Below, piece after piece: positions 33,468-44,101 of a DNA stretch of 64,000 bases. The notes under the pieces are model-generated. The model had not been told where the DNA came from, searched no databases, and saw only the letters and a program-made list of their open reading frames with translations. The first letter of the stretch is position 1. Each line of letters starts with the position of its first letter. The translations under genes were made by a program, and so were the position numbers. Source of the DNA: Pelomyxa schiedti. Lineage: Eukaryota > Evosea > Pelobiontida > Pelomyxidae. The stretch spans positions 62,001 to 126,000 of the forward strand of contig JAHLWZ010000801.1 of NCBI GenBank assembly GCA_020536535.1, read 5' to 3'.

Positions 33468-35990
33468 ATGGCCCGACAGCTCTACTGTGGCGACGAGTTG
33501 CGTTTCCGGGACGATTTGAGGAGAATGGCTCAGCTGTTGCCTCCTGAAATGGCAGGAATGCTTTGTGGCGAGTTTCTAGACGTAGTTGGCAATGCAGACG
33601 TCTGCGTCGAGCCGTTCAAATTCGCTCTCGACCATGTCGACGCCGGCTCCGCAGCGACTTTGTTCCTTACCGCCAATCGACAGCAACAACAAGCGGTACA
33701 GCGACATTTGGAGCAGCAACAACAAGCACTGGAGCAGCTACAACAAGCACTACGGCAGGAGCAGCAAGCACTACAGCAGGAGCAACAAGCACTACTGCAA
33801 CAGCAACAACCACTGCTGCAAAGGGAGGAGGAGGTCGCCCGGCTCAAGGGAGAGGCAGACCGTTTGCGTCGCCGATTCGATTGGAAGGGGGAAACCAGTC
33901 GCGTGTGCGCATTGCTTGGCACTCTCAGGGGAATGCACCCCCAGCGCGTGGAAAAAGCCATACGAGTTGTGCAAATGTTCCCTGCCTCGGACGACTTCAT
34001 GCTTCAGCTGATGCGATTCCGTGACCCACAGCTAACACTAGACACTTTAGTGCCAATCGTTGAGAGACTGCCGCCACTAAGGACTTCGATCGCCAAGTCC
34101 TCATCAGCGTATTATGCCGCAAGATGTTTGTCCATTCTATTTCATCCATTCATTTAACCCTCCCAAAGGGGAAGGTGTGAGCTTGGAGGATGTGATTTTG
34201 ACAAAAAGAGCAAAGAAAGTACATGAGCTAGTGTCTAGAGCCCTGCTACGGGGAGCGATTCTGGTGCAAGCGCCTCCCTATTGTGGGAAAACTGCTTTGG
34301 CAAGGACTCTTATTGCCGCCCAGGCACTTACTCTGCCTGTACACTTTATTCACATTCAACTCCCCCTCATTCCTTTTAAGGTCTTCTCTGCCACTATGCT
34401 GGATAGGAACCAGCCACAGTTCTGGAGCAATATCGCAGCCCAGCTGAATGGGCAACATGGTGTGTTTATTTTGGATGAGGCACAAGAGGCCTATAAATGT
34501 GAGTCTGCCAAACCCATGTGGGAGACAGCAAAAAGCCTTCTCCAGGCCCCACGAACAACTTTTTGCATGATCTTCTTTTCCCTTTATGGTGACACTGCCA
34601 ATGCACGTATGATCCCTACTATTTTTTGTGAACTGAACTTATAAAATAGCCACACCAGTCACATTTGTTGCAAATTCCTCACTGTCTCTTGATTTTTTGG
34701 CTTTTTCACAGGTTATCTCATCATCTTCTTCCCTCAAGGTAACAGTTGTGTCTCTACCAGGAAGAACGTAATGAGATTAAAGACCGGATTAATACTCTCC
34801 AGCAATCAAAGGCTTTACCAATAGTTGCACCTTCAGCCTTAGATGAAGTCTTCAACCTAACTGGGGGACATCCTGGCTTGTCCAGTTCACTGATTCAGGA
34901 CATTCTGGCCAAACGACTTTTCTCTTTCGAGGAAATCTTTTGGTTCCTACACTCAGGTTTCTACTTAAGTAAGCAGAGTAAACCTGGCTTACATTATCAC
35001 AGAATGAGCCCTTAACGTGGCGAGAGGAACTAGAGCGTTGATCAACTACTCCGACGGAAGTGATGATATGGAAATAGCTGCCGAAAAACAGTTTTTGAGA
35101 TATATTTTGGAGTCCAAGGAGAGCGCCATTCCAACAAGTGCGCTATCACCAGAGCAACACAACATCGCCGATAGACTTGTGAAACGAGGGATATTATACA
35201 AAAGCATCAATGAGGTTTTGATGTTCGCAGCACCTTTAATTGTCGGGTTCTGTAAGTCACTTCTTGATGTTTCACACTACTAACGTCACATACAGATTGG
35301 CTATCTTTCTTTCATGATGTAAGAAGTAATATCTGTAGGCATTCCTCTTTATCCCTTGTTGAATGCGTCATCGATGCACTTAAAGTTATATCATGGACAG
35401 AATTGACATACAATGTTCTTAGTGATACAGGTGTTTCACCCCCAACTTACATCCTATTACTAAGTTCACGTTACACAGCCTCTTCCAGTGGTTCCACTCA
35501 CATCAGAGAAGAACAATGGAGATTACTGATGTATAAGGCCTTATGTTTTGTTATGCCACCAGGTAAAATTTCTAGCTTGAATCGAGACACCTGAACAGCT
35601 ATATCAGAGAGCTTTGTTGTGGCTGATGTGGGACCCGAGTTCGGTAGCACCGGCTATGTGGACCTTTATGTCGACCGTTCACTTGAATGGGCCCTGGAGC
35701 TACTTACTCATAGTTCGCTCTCCTACTCTTACCCACTTTGCCAACATACATTAGATCTACAGGAGCATTTTGATGGATTCCAAGGGAAATTCAGTTGCCA
35801 TTCCGTTCAAGGATTGGGTTGTCATTGAGTTACGTGACCGTGACTGTGGGCCCCCTGTGAATCTCACTTTAGCAATTACACTGCAGAACAGAAGTCACAT
35901 ATCCTGCAAGTTGTCGTTAAGCCTTTCTCCGAATACAGTGAGCTCTTTCAAGGCGGGGTTCATCGCGCAGCATTTCACCTGCGACCGTGA
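33468..35990 (+). CDS. Crinkler-type P-loop NTPase with nuclease-like C-terminal domain
   Basis: ATG 33468 (MARQLYCGDELRF). The N-terminal part is globular followed by an uninterrupted Gln-rich coil (33676-33830) built on a CAG/CAA triplet run. After an intron near 34130 comes a P-loop NTPase: ILVQAPPYCGKTALARTLIA (Walker A) and HGVFILDEAQEAY (Walker B). A winged-helix-like segment follows (SALSPEQHNIADRLVKRG). The C-terminal part reads STGYVDLYVDRSLEWALELL, then WVVIELRDRDCGPP and ends VHRAAFHLRP; the D...ExL arrangement followed by a hydrophobic strand is what I know from the REase-fold domain of Crinkler (CRN/CR) proteins of oomycetes, fungi and other protists. Role in this organism unknown; such proteins are seen as nuclear effectors or intragenomic-conflict factors. 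Ends TGA 35988-35990. Confidence 0.72.
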
Positions 35991-36130
35991 GTAAAGAAGC
36001 TCAAACGGAAAAATCAATTGTAAATGCAGTAATAACTGTTTACCTACACAAAACTATTTTTGGCGAATATTTCTGTCTATTTACATCTCAATCACGGTGG
36101 AAGTAGGTGTGTTGATGATCACATGGATGC

Positions 36131-39100
36131 TCAATGATGCTGGGTGTTGTTTGGAGCTGTCCTCCGTGCTTCAGAGAAGGCCAGCTTGTGAGCAGCAGAA
36201 AGGGTTTCCTCCAATCTGCACAGCAGCTTCTCGTATTTCTCTGCCTCTTGGTGTAGGCTGTGCTGGTGTTGCTGTGTGATGGTTTCTATGTGCTTGGTGT
36301 TTGCTTGTTCTTGTGAAGCGAGTTGCCGCAGGGTTGACTGTTCCTGCGCGGCCAGTCTGCTTTCCATAGCGGATATCTGCATTGAAAGGGGGAAAAGTGT
36401 AAAATTCGAAGCAGAGATAAATTCATTGTTACTTTGGCAGCGAACTGTGCAGCTTGATTCTCCAGCGTTTGTTTGTTGTATTGGCTCATCAGTTCAAGTT
36501 CCTTCAAGACTTTCTCTTTTTCCGTATGTTCATTCTGGAGCTTGGCCTCTGTCTTTTGGAGTCATGAGTCACACACAACAAGAATTGTAGTTACTTGTGC
36601 GAGCTGGACTTTCGTATCACCACCTTCTGATTCGGACCTAGCGAGCAAAGACTGTAATTCGGTTATGTGTTGTATTTGGTGGGCTTGTATTTCTTTCGAC
36701 ACAAGAATCGCTCTGATGAGAGTAGGTAAGAATGTTATTGAATTTCTGAGGGCAGTTATTAACTGCTCGTGGTTGCAGTGTGCAGCTTCCAACTCCTTCT
36801 GCAGTGCCGTGATTTCTGCATTCATGTCGTTGAGCTTTGACTGCAAATCCAACACGATGTTTTCGCGTTGAGACAGTTCTTGAGAGGTAATTTCCTTCAT
36901 TGAAGTGAACTGTTGGTGTATCCAATGGATTATATGGAAGCCGGTGTTTACCTCCTTCTTCTGCGCTTCCGACAACTGCTGTTGCTGTTCGGAGATATGT
37001 TGCTCGTACCGCTCCTTCTCTTGGGATAGCTGAGCCTTCAGTTGTTGCCCTAGCTGAGTTGTCGTGTAAGAAACCCGTTGGGGTGTAATTATTTATAACT
37101 GGAGAACCTTCTCCGTAGAAGAAAGAGTTGCTTGCGTTTTCTGAAGCTCCCCGGTTATGGCCTGAAGCTTAGTCTTGGTTTCGGCTTCTGCAGCTTTTGC
37201 CGCACGCTCCATCTGGGAAATAGTTTTATGCAATTGATCAACCTCCTTTTCCAGTCCTCGAGATGCTTCTATCAATTCGTTTCAAATAGTGTGGTGGTGA
37301 CTTTGGAGCAAACCTTGTTGGAGCCCAAACTGCTTTTCTTTTTCTGCTATTGTGGAGTGAAGTTCTGAGATTTGCGTAGAAAGACCCTTGTTTTGTTCCT
37401 GGAGTTGCTTGACGAATTCCTGCAATTTCCTGTTCTTGTTTTTCTCTGCTCTCGAGTCTTGCTTCATTCCAGCACACTTTTGTTCCAGTTGTCTGTAACT
37501 CTGATAAGTGTTATCAGAGGTGACTCGGGTTTAAACTTTGAAGATATATGTTGTCAACCTTGGTTGTTGTGTCCAACTGTTGTTGTGTTTGAGCAAGGGA
37601 GTTGGTTGAAAGCTCTCGTGCCACACGTAGTTCTTCTTCAAGTTGTTGTATTTTCTGCTTCATTCCCTCGGAATTTTTCAATTCTTCCCTGGAGGCCAGT
37701 AAATTGGTGTGGTGTTACCCCTTTCCCCGTTATTTTCTTAATTATTTCGTTTTTTATAACTAATTTTTTTTTCAGTCACAGACATGTTATTTCTTCCAAG
37801 AGTCTATGACATGAATGAGACATGGGAAGTTGTTTGTGTAAAAATTTGTCTGTACCTCAGGGTCCATTCGACAAGATGCTTGATCTTGAAGGCACATTCG
37901 GTTTGTCACTCCAATTTCTCTGTTACGTAAAATCGCTATTTCTGTGAAGTTGAATGGTATTTAGGATAAAATAAACTGATTTCTGTGGCACCTATGGCCT
38001 GCAAAATATCCGCAGGAACTTCGTTCCCAGCCACGTCCAGAAACGTCAATGAAAAGTTGTGTTTCAGTGCCTGTACAAGAGCCTTTCCACCAATAATTCC
38101 CATGTTGTTCCATCGCAGATCTAAGGAAGTGAGAATGCAGTACAATGCTAATTACTTACAACCTAGATGGGTAAGAGTTGTGTTGTGCTGCATAGCATGA
38201 GCGATGTTGCTTGTAGCTTGAGGGCTTATTCTGTTGTTGCGAAGGTCGAGATAAACCAGGGATTTATTCACAGTGAGAGCTTCAGACATTGCCTCAATGC
38301 CCTGATCCCAAAGACCGACAGTGTTCCATTCCAAAGACAACCTGGCAAAGGGGTGTAAAGTGCAGCTGTGATTTGTAAATTGTTCACACTTGGTGACAGC
38401 AGAATTATTTTTCAGGAGCTCTGCTACAGCGATGGCCCCTTGCTGTCTGATGTTATTCCCTCTCAGGTTTAAGGAGGTTATGGCATTGTTACTTTTCAGT
38501 GCCTCGCAAATAGAGCTGCATCCTGGAAGAAACTTGAGTTCGGTGCAATGGAGTGGGGTCACATTAAAAGCAAACGGAGCACAGTTAGAACTCAACCACG
38601 CACACCGTTTCACCTGTATCGGACACGGAAGTATCACTCAAATCCAATGACGTTATATTGCCCTCGAACTTGAGTGCCTCCCCAAGAGCCGCACATGCCT
38701 ACAGTACATCAAAATAAAACAACATGGGGAATAAAAAAAAAAAAAAAAAAAACCAACAACAAACAAACAAACAAACAAACAAACAAAAACCAACCCACAT
38801 AATTTGCCCATCATTCCATGGAGTGCGATAGGTTTTTTTTAAAAACAAAATAAAAAATCACAGCCAACACAGCCAAAGCCAGCCAACCTGGGAGCTCATG
38901 CAGACGCGCGACAAGTCCAAGTTGGTGCCAGCCGCGAGCACCTGGGTCAGGGGCACCACGTTCATGGCCGCGCACGCGGTCTCGTAGGCCGACGCGAACG
39001 ACGACGACGAGGACGCGCCGGAGGGCCTCCGCTGGTGCTGGGGCGTAGCTGTGCCACCACCGCCGCCTCCTCCGCCGCTTCCGTTTTCGTTGGTGCCGGT

Positions 39101-39178
39101 CGTGCCGTAACTCGTGGTTCGTTGCATTTTCTCACAACGGGTTTTCGTGTGCGTGGAAAACTCCGGTGTGGGTGGCAT
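36131..39178 (-). CDS. LRRC45: LRRC45 homologue: leucine-rich repeats plus long coiled coil
   Basis: LRRC45 is a centriolar/appendage linker protein needed for centrosome cohesion and early ciliogenesis in animals. ATG 39178 (MPPTPEFSTH); a second ATG at 39127 is also possible. A Gly/Ser-rich N terminus leads to YETACAAMNVVPLTQVLAAG. The RI-type leucine-rich repeats follow at about 38.7-37.95 kb: LSLEWNTVGLWDQGIEAM, LVYLDLRNNRISPQ, THLDLRWNNMGIIGGKALVQ and FLDVAGNEVPADILQA, in the order and spacing of the animal protein. The rest is coiled coil (37.8-36.13 kb). Domain order and the repeat motifs match LRRC45 closely. One intron carries a poly-A and AAAC repeat. Convergent with the Crinkler-type gene (140 bp). 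Confidence 0.88.
38733..38788. repeat. poly-A run and (AAAC)n microsatellite in an LRRC45 intron
   Basis: Twenty A in a row at 38733-38752, then six perfect AAAC units from 38761. It lies in the intron before the first LRR exon (T-rich on the coding strand), so it can serve as a long polypyrimidine-like tract. Confidence 0.9.
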
Positions 39179-39716
39179 TCAGGAGAACCCGGGAGTTATG
39201 GGACCGAGTGTGGACGGATTGAGAAGGTGTTCAGGCCAATGACCTTCAGCCACTTCTCTGGCCAACGGACAAAGGGGCATCATTTTTCCCCAAAGAACAA
39301 CAAAAAAACCGTTGACACCATTCCCCTGCGCGGGGTTGAAAAGCTCTCCATAATAAGTGGGTCACCGACTCTCGCTTAAGACTCAGAATGACACAACTCT
39401 CTTTCACCACCGAACACCAAACGTTTATTTATTAGGCTTCATTGTGATCCTGTTGAACAGTCCCACTTATTTTCCTTGTATGTTGGGCTCTGCACCAAAC
39501 AATAATATTGTCACACCATACCGCTTTCCTCCCCAACTTACGTTCAGTCTCAGATCTCGACAGTTGCAGATTAAACAAACAAAAACTTGGTCTCTTCGCC
39601 ACGCCGAGTGTGCCGCACAAGTTCTACGCAACAACCCAAGGTAATATTGTACTTTCGGCACCACGTTCGGGTTTTGTCTTTGACCGTATGTCGTCGCCAC
39701 TCACAAACACACAGAG
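39179..39716. promoter_or_regulatory. divergent intergenic region between LRRC45 and the Sel1-repeat gene
   Basis: 538 bp with start codons pointing away at both ends. Short open frames in all directions but none with family resemblance or codon pattern that I would call. It should contain both promoters. Confidence 0.45.
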
Positions 39717-41468
39717 ATGTCGAAGGCGATTCCAACCGATTTGACCTGGAACTGCGTACTTGGTAGGAAAGAGACTGGCAATCAACGCTTGGACTATGAG
39801 TGCCGCTTCGTTATCGGCCAGAAAGAACCAAAGGGCTTTGCTCTCTTCAAGTCGGTCACTGAAAAAAAGGGCGACCCCCACATGCTCCGCATGCTTGGTA
39901 CATTGTACATCAGGGGGCAGGGAACGGATAAAGATCCAATCCTGGGAATGCACTACTTACACAAGGCCGTGGATGCCGGCAGCACCGCGGCACTATTTGA
40001 CATAGCCGGCTGCTACTTCAGCGGGAAATGTGGCATTGAGCAAGATTGGGCCAAATCTATTCCTTATCTCACGAAGGGGGCCGATGCTGGGGATGCCGAT
40101 GCAATGTATATCCTTGGAAACTGCTTCTTGGGTGGCATGGGAGTGGATAAAGATCCCAGCAAAGCAGCTGCTTTATTTCAGAAAGCTGCCGATCTTGGAC
40201 TTGCCGACGCATGCGTTGACCTTGGAGAGCTTTATATACAAGGCACAGGCGTTCCAATTGATGAGAAAAAGGCTATTCCTCTTTTCCAGAAGGCTGCAGA
40301 TGATCCCAAGCTTGGATGGAAGGCACAACTCAATCTCAGTGACTTCTACTTGTACGGCATGGAAGGAGTGTCACAGGATGTGAAGACAGGTCTCTCATAT
40401 TTGCAGAAAGCTGTTAAGAAAGGCGATCCAACTGGCTTATTTCGCCTTGGCAGATGTTATGACTTGGGAGTTGGTGTTGAGAAAAATGTCAAGAGGGCAA
40501 TCGACCTTTATAAGAGGTCCGTGGAAGGTGGTTGTGGAACAGCAATGTACGGCCTCAGTGAGCACTACCTTAAAGGCTATGGCGTTCCATTTGATCCAGA
40601 AAAAGCCATTTCACTTCTTCAGAAGTCAGCAAAGATGAACGATCGGCAAGGATTATGGCGCCTGGGCAGATGTTATGCCACTGGAGAAGGAGTCGAGAAA
40701 GACGCCAAAAAAGCAGTTGAACTTTACCAGAGGTCTGTGGGACGTGGTTGTGCAATAGCAATGTACGATCTCAGTGAGCACTACATGAATGGCGAAGGCG
40801 TTACATTTGACCCAGAACAAGCCGTTTCGCTTTTAGAGAGAGCATCAAACGAGGGAATCACTCCAGCAATGCGTAAACTTGCCAAGTACTACAAGGAGGG
40901 CATAGGAGTTGATGTGGACTTGATAAAAGCACTTTCGCTCCTGAAGAATGCCGCTGATGCCGGAGATACTCAAGCAATGATGGAACTCAGTGGCCATTAC
41001 GTCATGGGAGAAGGAATCCCCATTGACATGAATCGTGCGGTGCCGCTCATTCAAAGGGCTTATGAAATGGGGAACACTGAAGCCGGGATAACCCTTGGAT
41101 GGGGTCTGTTGATGGGTGCTTATGACATGAAACGCGACGTCCGCAGAGCCATTCCCATTCTGAAGAAGGCAGCAGAAGAGTCATCTGATGCAAAAACCAT
41201 GTTGGCTTTGTGCTACGAATGTGGCCTAGGAGTGAACAGGGACGTGAACAAGGCCAACACCCTTTTCCAGGAAGTCATTGATAAGGGCTATGCCAGTGCC
41301 ATCATCAAGGTTGCGACATACCTGGAACACGGTGCCTTTCACGGACCAAAAGACGTGACCAAGGCATATCAACTTTACACGAGGGCTGCTTGTGCTGGGG
41401 ACAAATCGGCACAAGCCAGTCTTTTTGAACTATTGGCTTGTTGCTTGAACGCATTCGAGGCAATTTAA
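39717..41468 (+). CDS. Sel1-like repeat protein, intronless
   Basis: 583 residues in a single exon, unlike most neighbours. After about 55 N-terminal residues the protein is a solenoid of some 13-14 Sel1-like (SLR) repeats of 36 residues, each of the form A...LG..Y..G.GV..D..KA...F.KA (for example MYILGNCFLGGMGVDKDPSK). SLR solenoids are protein-protein adaptors, used in ER-associated degradation and signalling and often found in large families in amoebae and in amoeba-associated bacteria. No signal peptide or membrane segment is visible, so it is probably cytosolic. Two repeats in the middle form a unit duplicated in tandem (see 40425-40856). Function not assigned. Transfer from bacteria is possible but base composition gives no strong hint. 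Confidence 0.9.
   Translation: MSKAIPTDLTWNCVLGRKETGNQRLDYECRFVIGQKEPKGFALFKSVTEKKGDPHMLRMLGTLYIRGQGTDKDPILGMHYLHKAVDAGSTAALFDIAGCYFSGKCGIEQDWAKSIPYLTKGADAGDADAMYILGNCFLGGMGVDKDPSKAAALFQKAADLGLADACVDLGELYIQGTGVPIDEKKAIPLFQKAADDPKLGWKAQLNLSDFYLYGMEGVSQDVKTGLSYLQKAVKKGDPTGLFRLGRCYDLGVGVEKNVKRAIDLYKRSVEGGCGTAMYGLSEHYLKGYGVPFDPEKAISLLQKSAKMNDRQGLWRLGRCYATGEGVEKDAKKAVELYQRSVGRGCAIAMYDLSEHYMNGEGVTFDPEQAVSLLERASNEGITPAMRKLAKYYKEGIGVDVDLIKALSLLKNAADAGDTQAMMELSGHYVMGEGIPIDMNRAVPLIQRAYEMGNTEAGITLGWGLLMGAYDMKRDVRRAIPILKKAAEESSDAKTMLALCYECGLGVNRDVNKANTLFQEVIDKGYASAIIKVATYLEHGAFHGPKDVTKAYQLYTRAACAGDKSAQASLFELLACCLNAFEAI
40425..40856 (+). repeat. tandem duplication of a 216-bp, two-repeat unit inside the Sel1 gene
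   Basis: Units 40425-40640 and 40641-40856 encode 72 residues each and match along their length: GLFRLGRCY / GLWRLGRCY, then GVEKNVKRAIDLYKRSV / GVEKDAKKAVELYQRSV, then LSEHYLKGYGVPFDPEKA / LSEHYMNGEGVTFDPEQA. The solenoid has grown by pairs of repeats. Confidence 0.9.
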
Positions 41469-42014
41469 CGGATCTACACACAACTTCATCAAAAAAAAAG
41501 AAATGGAAAAAATTAAGTGTCCGCAGTTGCCAAGAAAACGAAAAATTTAATTAAAACGAATCGTTTGCACGCGTAGAGGTGCGACCTTGGGCGTGCGTTT
41601 CGTCGCGACACGGAGCGTATGGCTACTATAATTCAAGCAGTGTGTTCCTCAACAACAAACATCCGAAAATGCGGCACCATTTGGGGTACGAAAGTGGTTT
41701 TTTTGTTCTGTTTCTTGTGTCTTGGTTTTTGTTTTTTGCTTTTGCTTTACCTTTTGTTCCTGCATGTTGTTTCCAGTGTGACTGCCTTCATGTTCATTCA
41801 TATGCAGTTCACTCAATGATATTTACGACTCTTTGCCTTGGCTATTAGGATCCTTTTTGTTTCCTTCTCAAGGTACGGAATATCCCTCTTTGCGTTCCTT
41901 CCTTTTTCCTTCAATTAATCTCGTGTTTAGTTTGAAGTTTGTTGTTGATGACACACTTGGGTGGTGGTGTTGGACTTTTGGAACAGTGTTGCTTGCGTGG
42001 GAGGAGTTTTGGAA

Positions 42015-42047
42015 CATCGGAACAACATCGGAACAACATCGGAACAA
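42015..42047. repeat. 11-bp tandem repeat (CATCGGAACAA)x3
   Basis: Three perfect head-to-tail copies, preceded by a related GGAA and followed by CAAC. Simple sequence without an evident gene. Confidence 0.85.
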
Positions 42048-42145
42048 CAACTACAACAAACCCTCCTTAACTGAGGCATTCAATTCAGTCATCCCGAATC
42101 TCTCAGCACTCACTACAGTCACTCACTCCAGCAGCAGCAGCTGCT

Positions 42146-42336
42146 AGTTTTTCCCTCAAGGTAATTAACATCCTCCTTGTGCTTCTCAGAGATATTAATT
42201 TCGAGTTTGAATAGGTTGTTGTAATATATAATGACTACTTGACTCTCTTGTTGACACTCCAGCTGGTTTTTTCCTCAAGGTAATTAACATCCTCCTTGTG
42301 TTTCTCAGAGATATTAATTTCGAGTTTGAATAGGTT
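42146..42336. repeat. pair of 72-bp direct repeats 119 bp apart
   Basis: Copies at 42146-42217 and 42265-42336 differ at two positions. Similarity also extends upstream over ACTCCAGC...CTGG, where the first copy has a CAG triplet expansion. Each copy contains CTCAAGGTAATTAAC...TTCTCAG, which looks like an exon end, a 5' splice site and a 3' splice site about 29 bp apart. They may be duplicated fragments of an intron-containing gene. Confidence 0.88.
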
Positions 42337-42550
42337 GTGCTAAAAAAAGACTGCTGTAACTCAGCCACTTGCTTTTGTGGGAGCACAACTTTAAATGGAA
42401 TCCCTCAAGAGTGCATTTTGTATTAATGGTCAAGGTGCCCGGTCATTGTGGGGAACCCTCAATGGAAAGAACCGGAAAGCAAACCAGCTTTTTACGTGTA
42501 GTGTTGTTACTCAACAAAAAGCCCAAATTTATTTACGGTAATCAAAAGTG

Positions 42551-44101
42551 ATGTACGATAACGAGCAAGCGGAGGAGCCCCACAATAAAAAACCGCGCAC
42601 AGCAAAGAGACACAATGTTCCCAGCCGACCACAACCAGGGGCGAGCCTGGCAACGAGGGTGCAGTACCACCTGACGCGGATCCTGGAGGCTGCAAACGAC
42701 TCCAGTGGTAATAATGGGACTCATCTAGTCATTTCCGCCAAAGATCAGTTTATTGCCCTTTCGGTGGGTGCAATGATCAGAAGGTGTGCTGGTTTTCATG
42801 GCGACGACTACGAGAATGGCCGCAGAATGGAAAGACCAACGACAAGACCACCAATAGGAATGACGAGAGTATGTAGGGGGAGGCAGACCGCGGCCGGGAA
42901 TTATGGGAGTGCACTTTGGGTGCTGTCTGGGTGCCCTGGTGTGTTGAGTGTGTTGGGCCAGGAATGGGTCGTGGCCGTAGAGAGGAGGGCCGCCTTCACC
43001 ATTGCAGGCTGGATGGGCCTTTATGAGCAGAATTCTCCACCGTACCGTAGATATGGGATCGGCCCGCATATATTCATTGCGGTGTCTTACACACTCGGCG
43101 TTGTCAAATGCAGGCACTTTGTGACTGAGGGAGAAAGCCACTGCTGCCTTGAGGGATATATTGGGTCTGTTAACAGTCAATCAAAATTAGCAAGAGAGGA
43201 AAACCTAGAGAAACAGAACCCTGGAGAACCTATAACTACAAGTACAAATGTACACAGTTGTGGTCGAAGTGATGTCTCTGGTGGGGGGGGTGATGATAGG
43301 ATTGTGGTCTCGAGGAGCAACGGCTCAGTAGTGGATGTTATTGACTGCAGTGGAGTGGTAGTGAGGAATCTGTTCACACAAGGGAATTGGGGATATTCGC
43401 TTGTAAATGCCCACTGCAACTCACATTGGATCGTTCTGCACCATAGAGCTCGTGGCCCCCGGGATTCTGTTCTTTTCTGGAGGGTTGTTGATGGGCTTCC
43501 TGAAACGGGTTTACCTCACCGCCTGGCCAAAAGGTACCCTTCGGATGTATGTTTCTCTGGTTGGAATTGTGATGTTTTGCTGTTATTTGGCACCAACTTT
43601 GATGCCAACTGGGGATGTGTGACGCTGGTGGATTTGAAAGAGTCATGCGGAACGAACTCAGTTGTAGTCTTGCAAGAACTCACCACTCCCTACACAATGT
43701 ATCCAGAGAGGTTGGTTGGGTCAGAGTCCGAACCCTACATCATTTTTAACAAGCAGATTTACAGCCCAGAATCAAACCGTACCCACAAAATAGGGAATGA
43801 ATACCCCATTGATGTCATAAGCACAACACAGTTCTGCGTTTCTGGATTAGACACCAGAAACACCCCGATACAAATTTACACTGTGCCCAACATTGACGCC
43901 CCCAGTCTCACTCTCTGGCCCAGAAACATTACCGAGCCAGAACCATTGATTCTTTCCCCGTGCAAAATTCCGTTTCAGAGCGGGATTGTGGCTTGGAACC
44001 TATCTACCCCAACTCTCCTCAGAACCGGCACTGTCCTCACAGATCTCACAACAGGTACTCTTCTTGCCATCGTTCCGTGTGTTTCTGCCAAAACCACATA
44101 A
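42551..44101 (+). CDS. uncharacterised intronless 517-residue protein
   Basis: Start at ATG 42551 (MYDNEQAEEPHNKKPR; an in-frame GTG lies just before). A basic, nuclear-localisation-like patch KKPRTAKRH is near the N terminus. The middle and end are rich in beta-strand patterns with Trp-containing turns (SGCPGVLSVLGQEWVVAVER, GWNCDVLLLFGTNFDANWG, GTVLTDLTTGTLLAIVP), which would suit a beta-propeller. No signal peptide, transmembrane helix or known motif. I recognise no family. Like the Sel1 gene before it, it has no intron over 1.55 kb, while genes outside this island have one about every 150-300 bp. Confidence 0.75.
   Translation: MYDNEQAEEPHNKKPRTAKRHNVPSRPQPGASLATRVQYHLTRILEAANDSSGNNGTHLVISAKDQFIALSVGAMIRRCAGFHGDDYENGRRMERPTTRPPIGMTRVCRGRQTAAGNYGSALWVLSGCPGVLSVLGQEWVVAVERRAAFTIAGWMGLYEQNSPPYRRYGIGPHIFIAVSYTLGVVKCRHFVTEGESHCCLEGYIGSVNSQSKLAREENLEKQNPGEPITTSTNVHSCGRSDVSGGGGDDRIVVSRSNGSVVDVIDCSGVVVRNLFTQGNWGYSLVNAHCNSHWIVLHHRARGPRDSVLFWRVVDGLPETGLPHRLAKRYPSDVCFSGWNCDVLLLFGTNFDANWGCVTLVDLKESCGTNSVVVLQELTTPYTMYPERLVGSESEPYIIFNKQIYSPESNRTHKIGNEYPIDVISTTQFCVSGLDTRNTPIQIYTVPNIDAPSLTLWPRNITEPEPLILSPCKIPFQSGIVAWNLSTPTLLRTGTVLTDLTTGTLLAIVPCVSAKTT

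Larger units (their letters stand above)
41469..42550. other. gene-poor 1.1 kb with direct repeats
   Basis: Between two intronless genes on the same strand. Plus-strand frames here (41579-41848, 41833-42147) are T-rich and low complexity and I do not call them genes. The stretch carries an 11-bp tandem repeat and a 72-bp direct repeat, both listed separately. The last part (42380-42550) must contain the promoter of the next gene. Confidence 0.5.

Noticed and set aside
33530-34024. Cys/Ser-rich and Thr/Ala-rich frames of 141-156 codons on both strands
   Set aside because: They are frame shadows of the CAG/CAA repeat that encodes the Gln coil of the Crinkler-type gene.
35652-35994. Possible separate small gene at the end of the Crinkler-type gene
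   Set aside because: The exon joins in frame across a 35-bp intron and supplies the expected end of the nuclease-like domain, so it was kept in the same gene.
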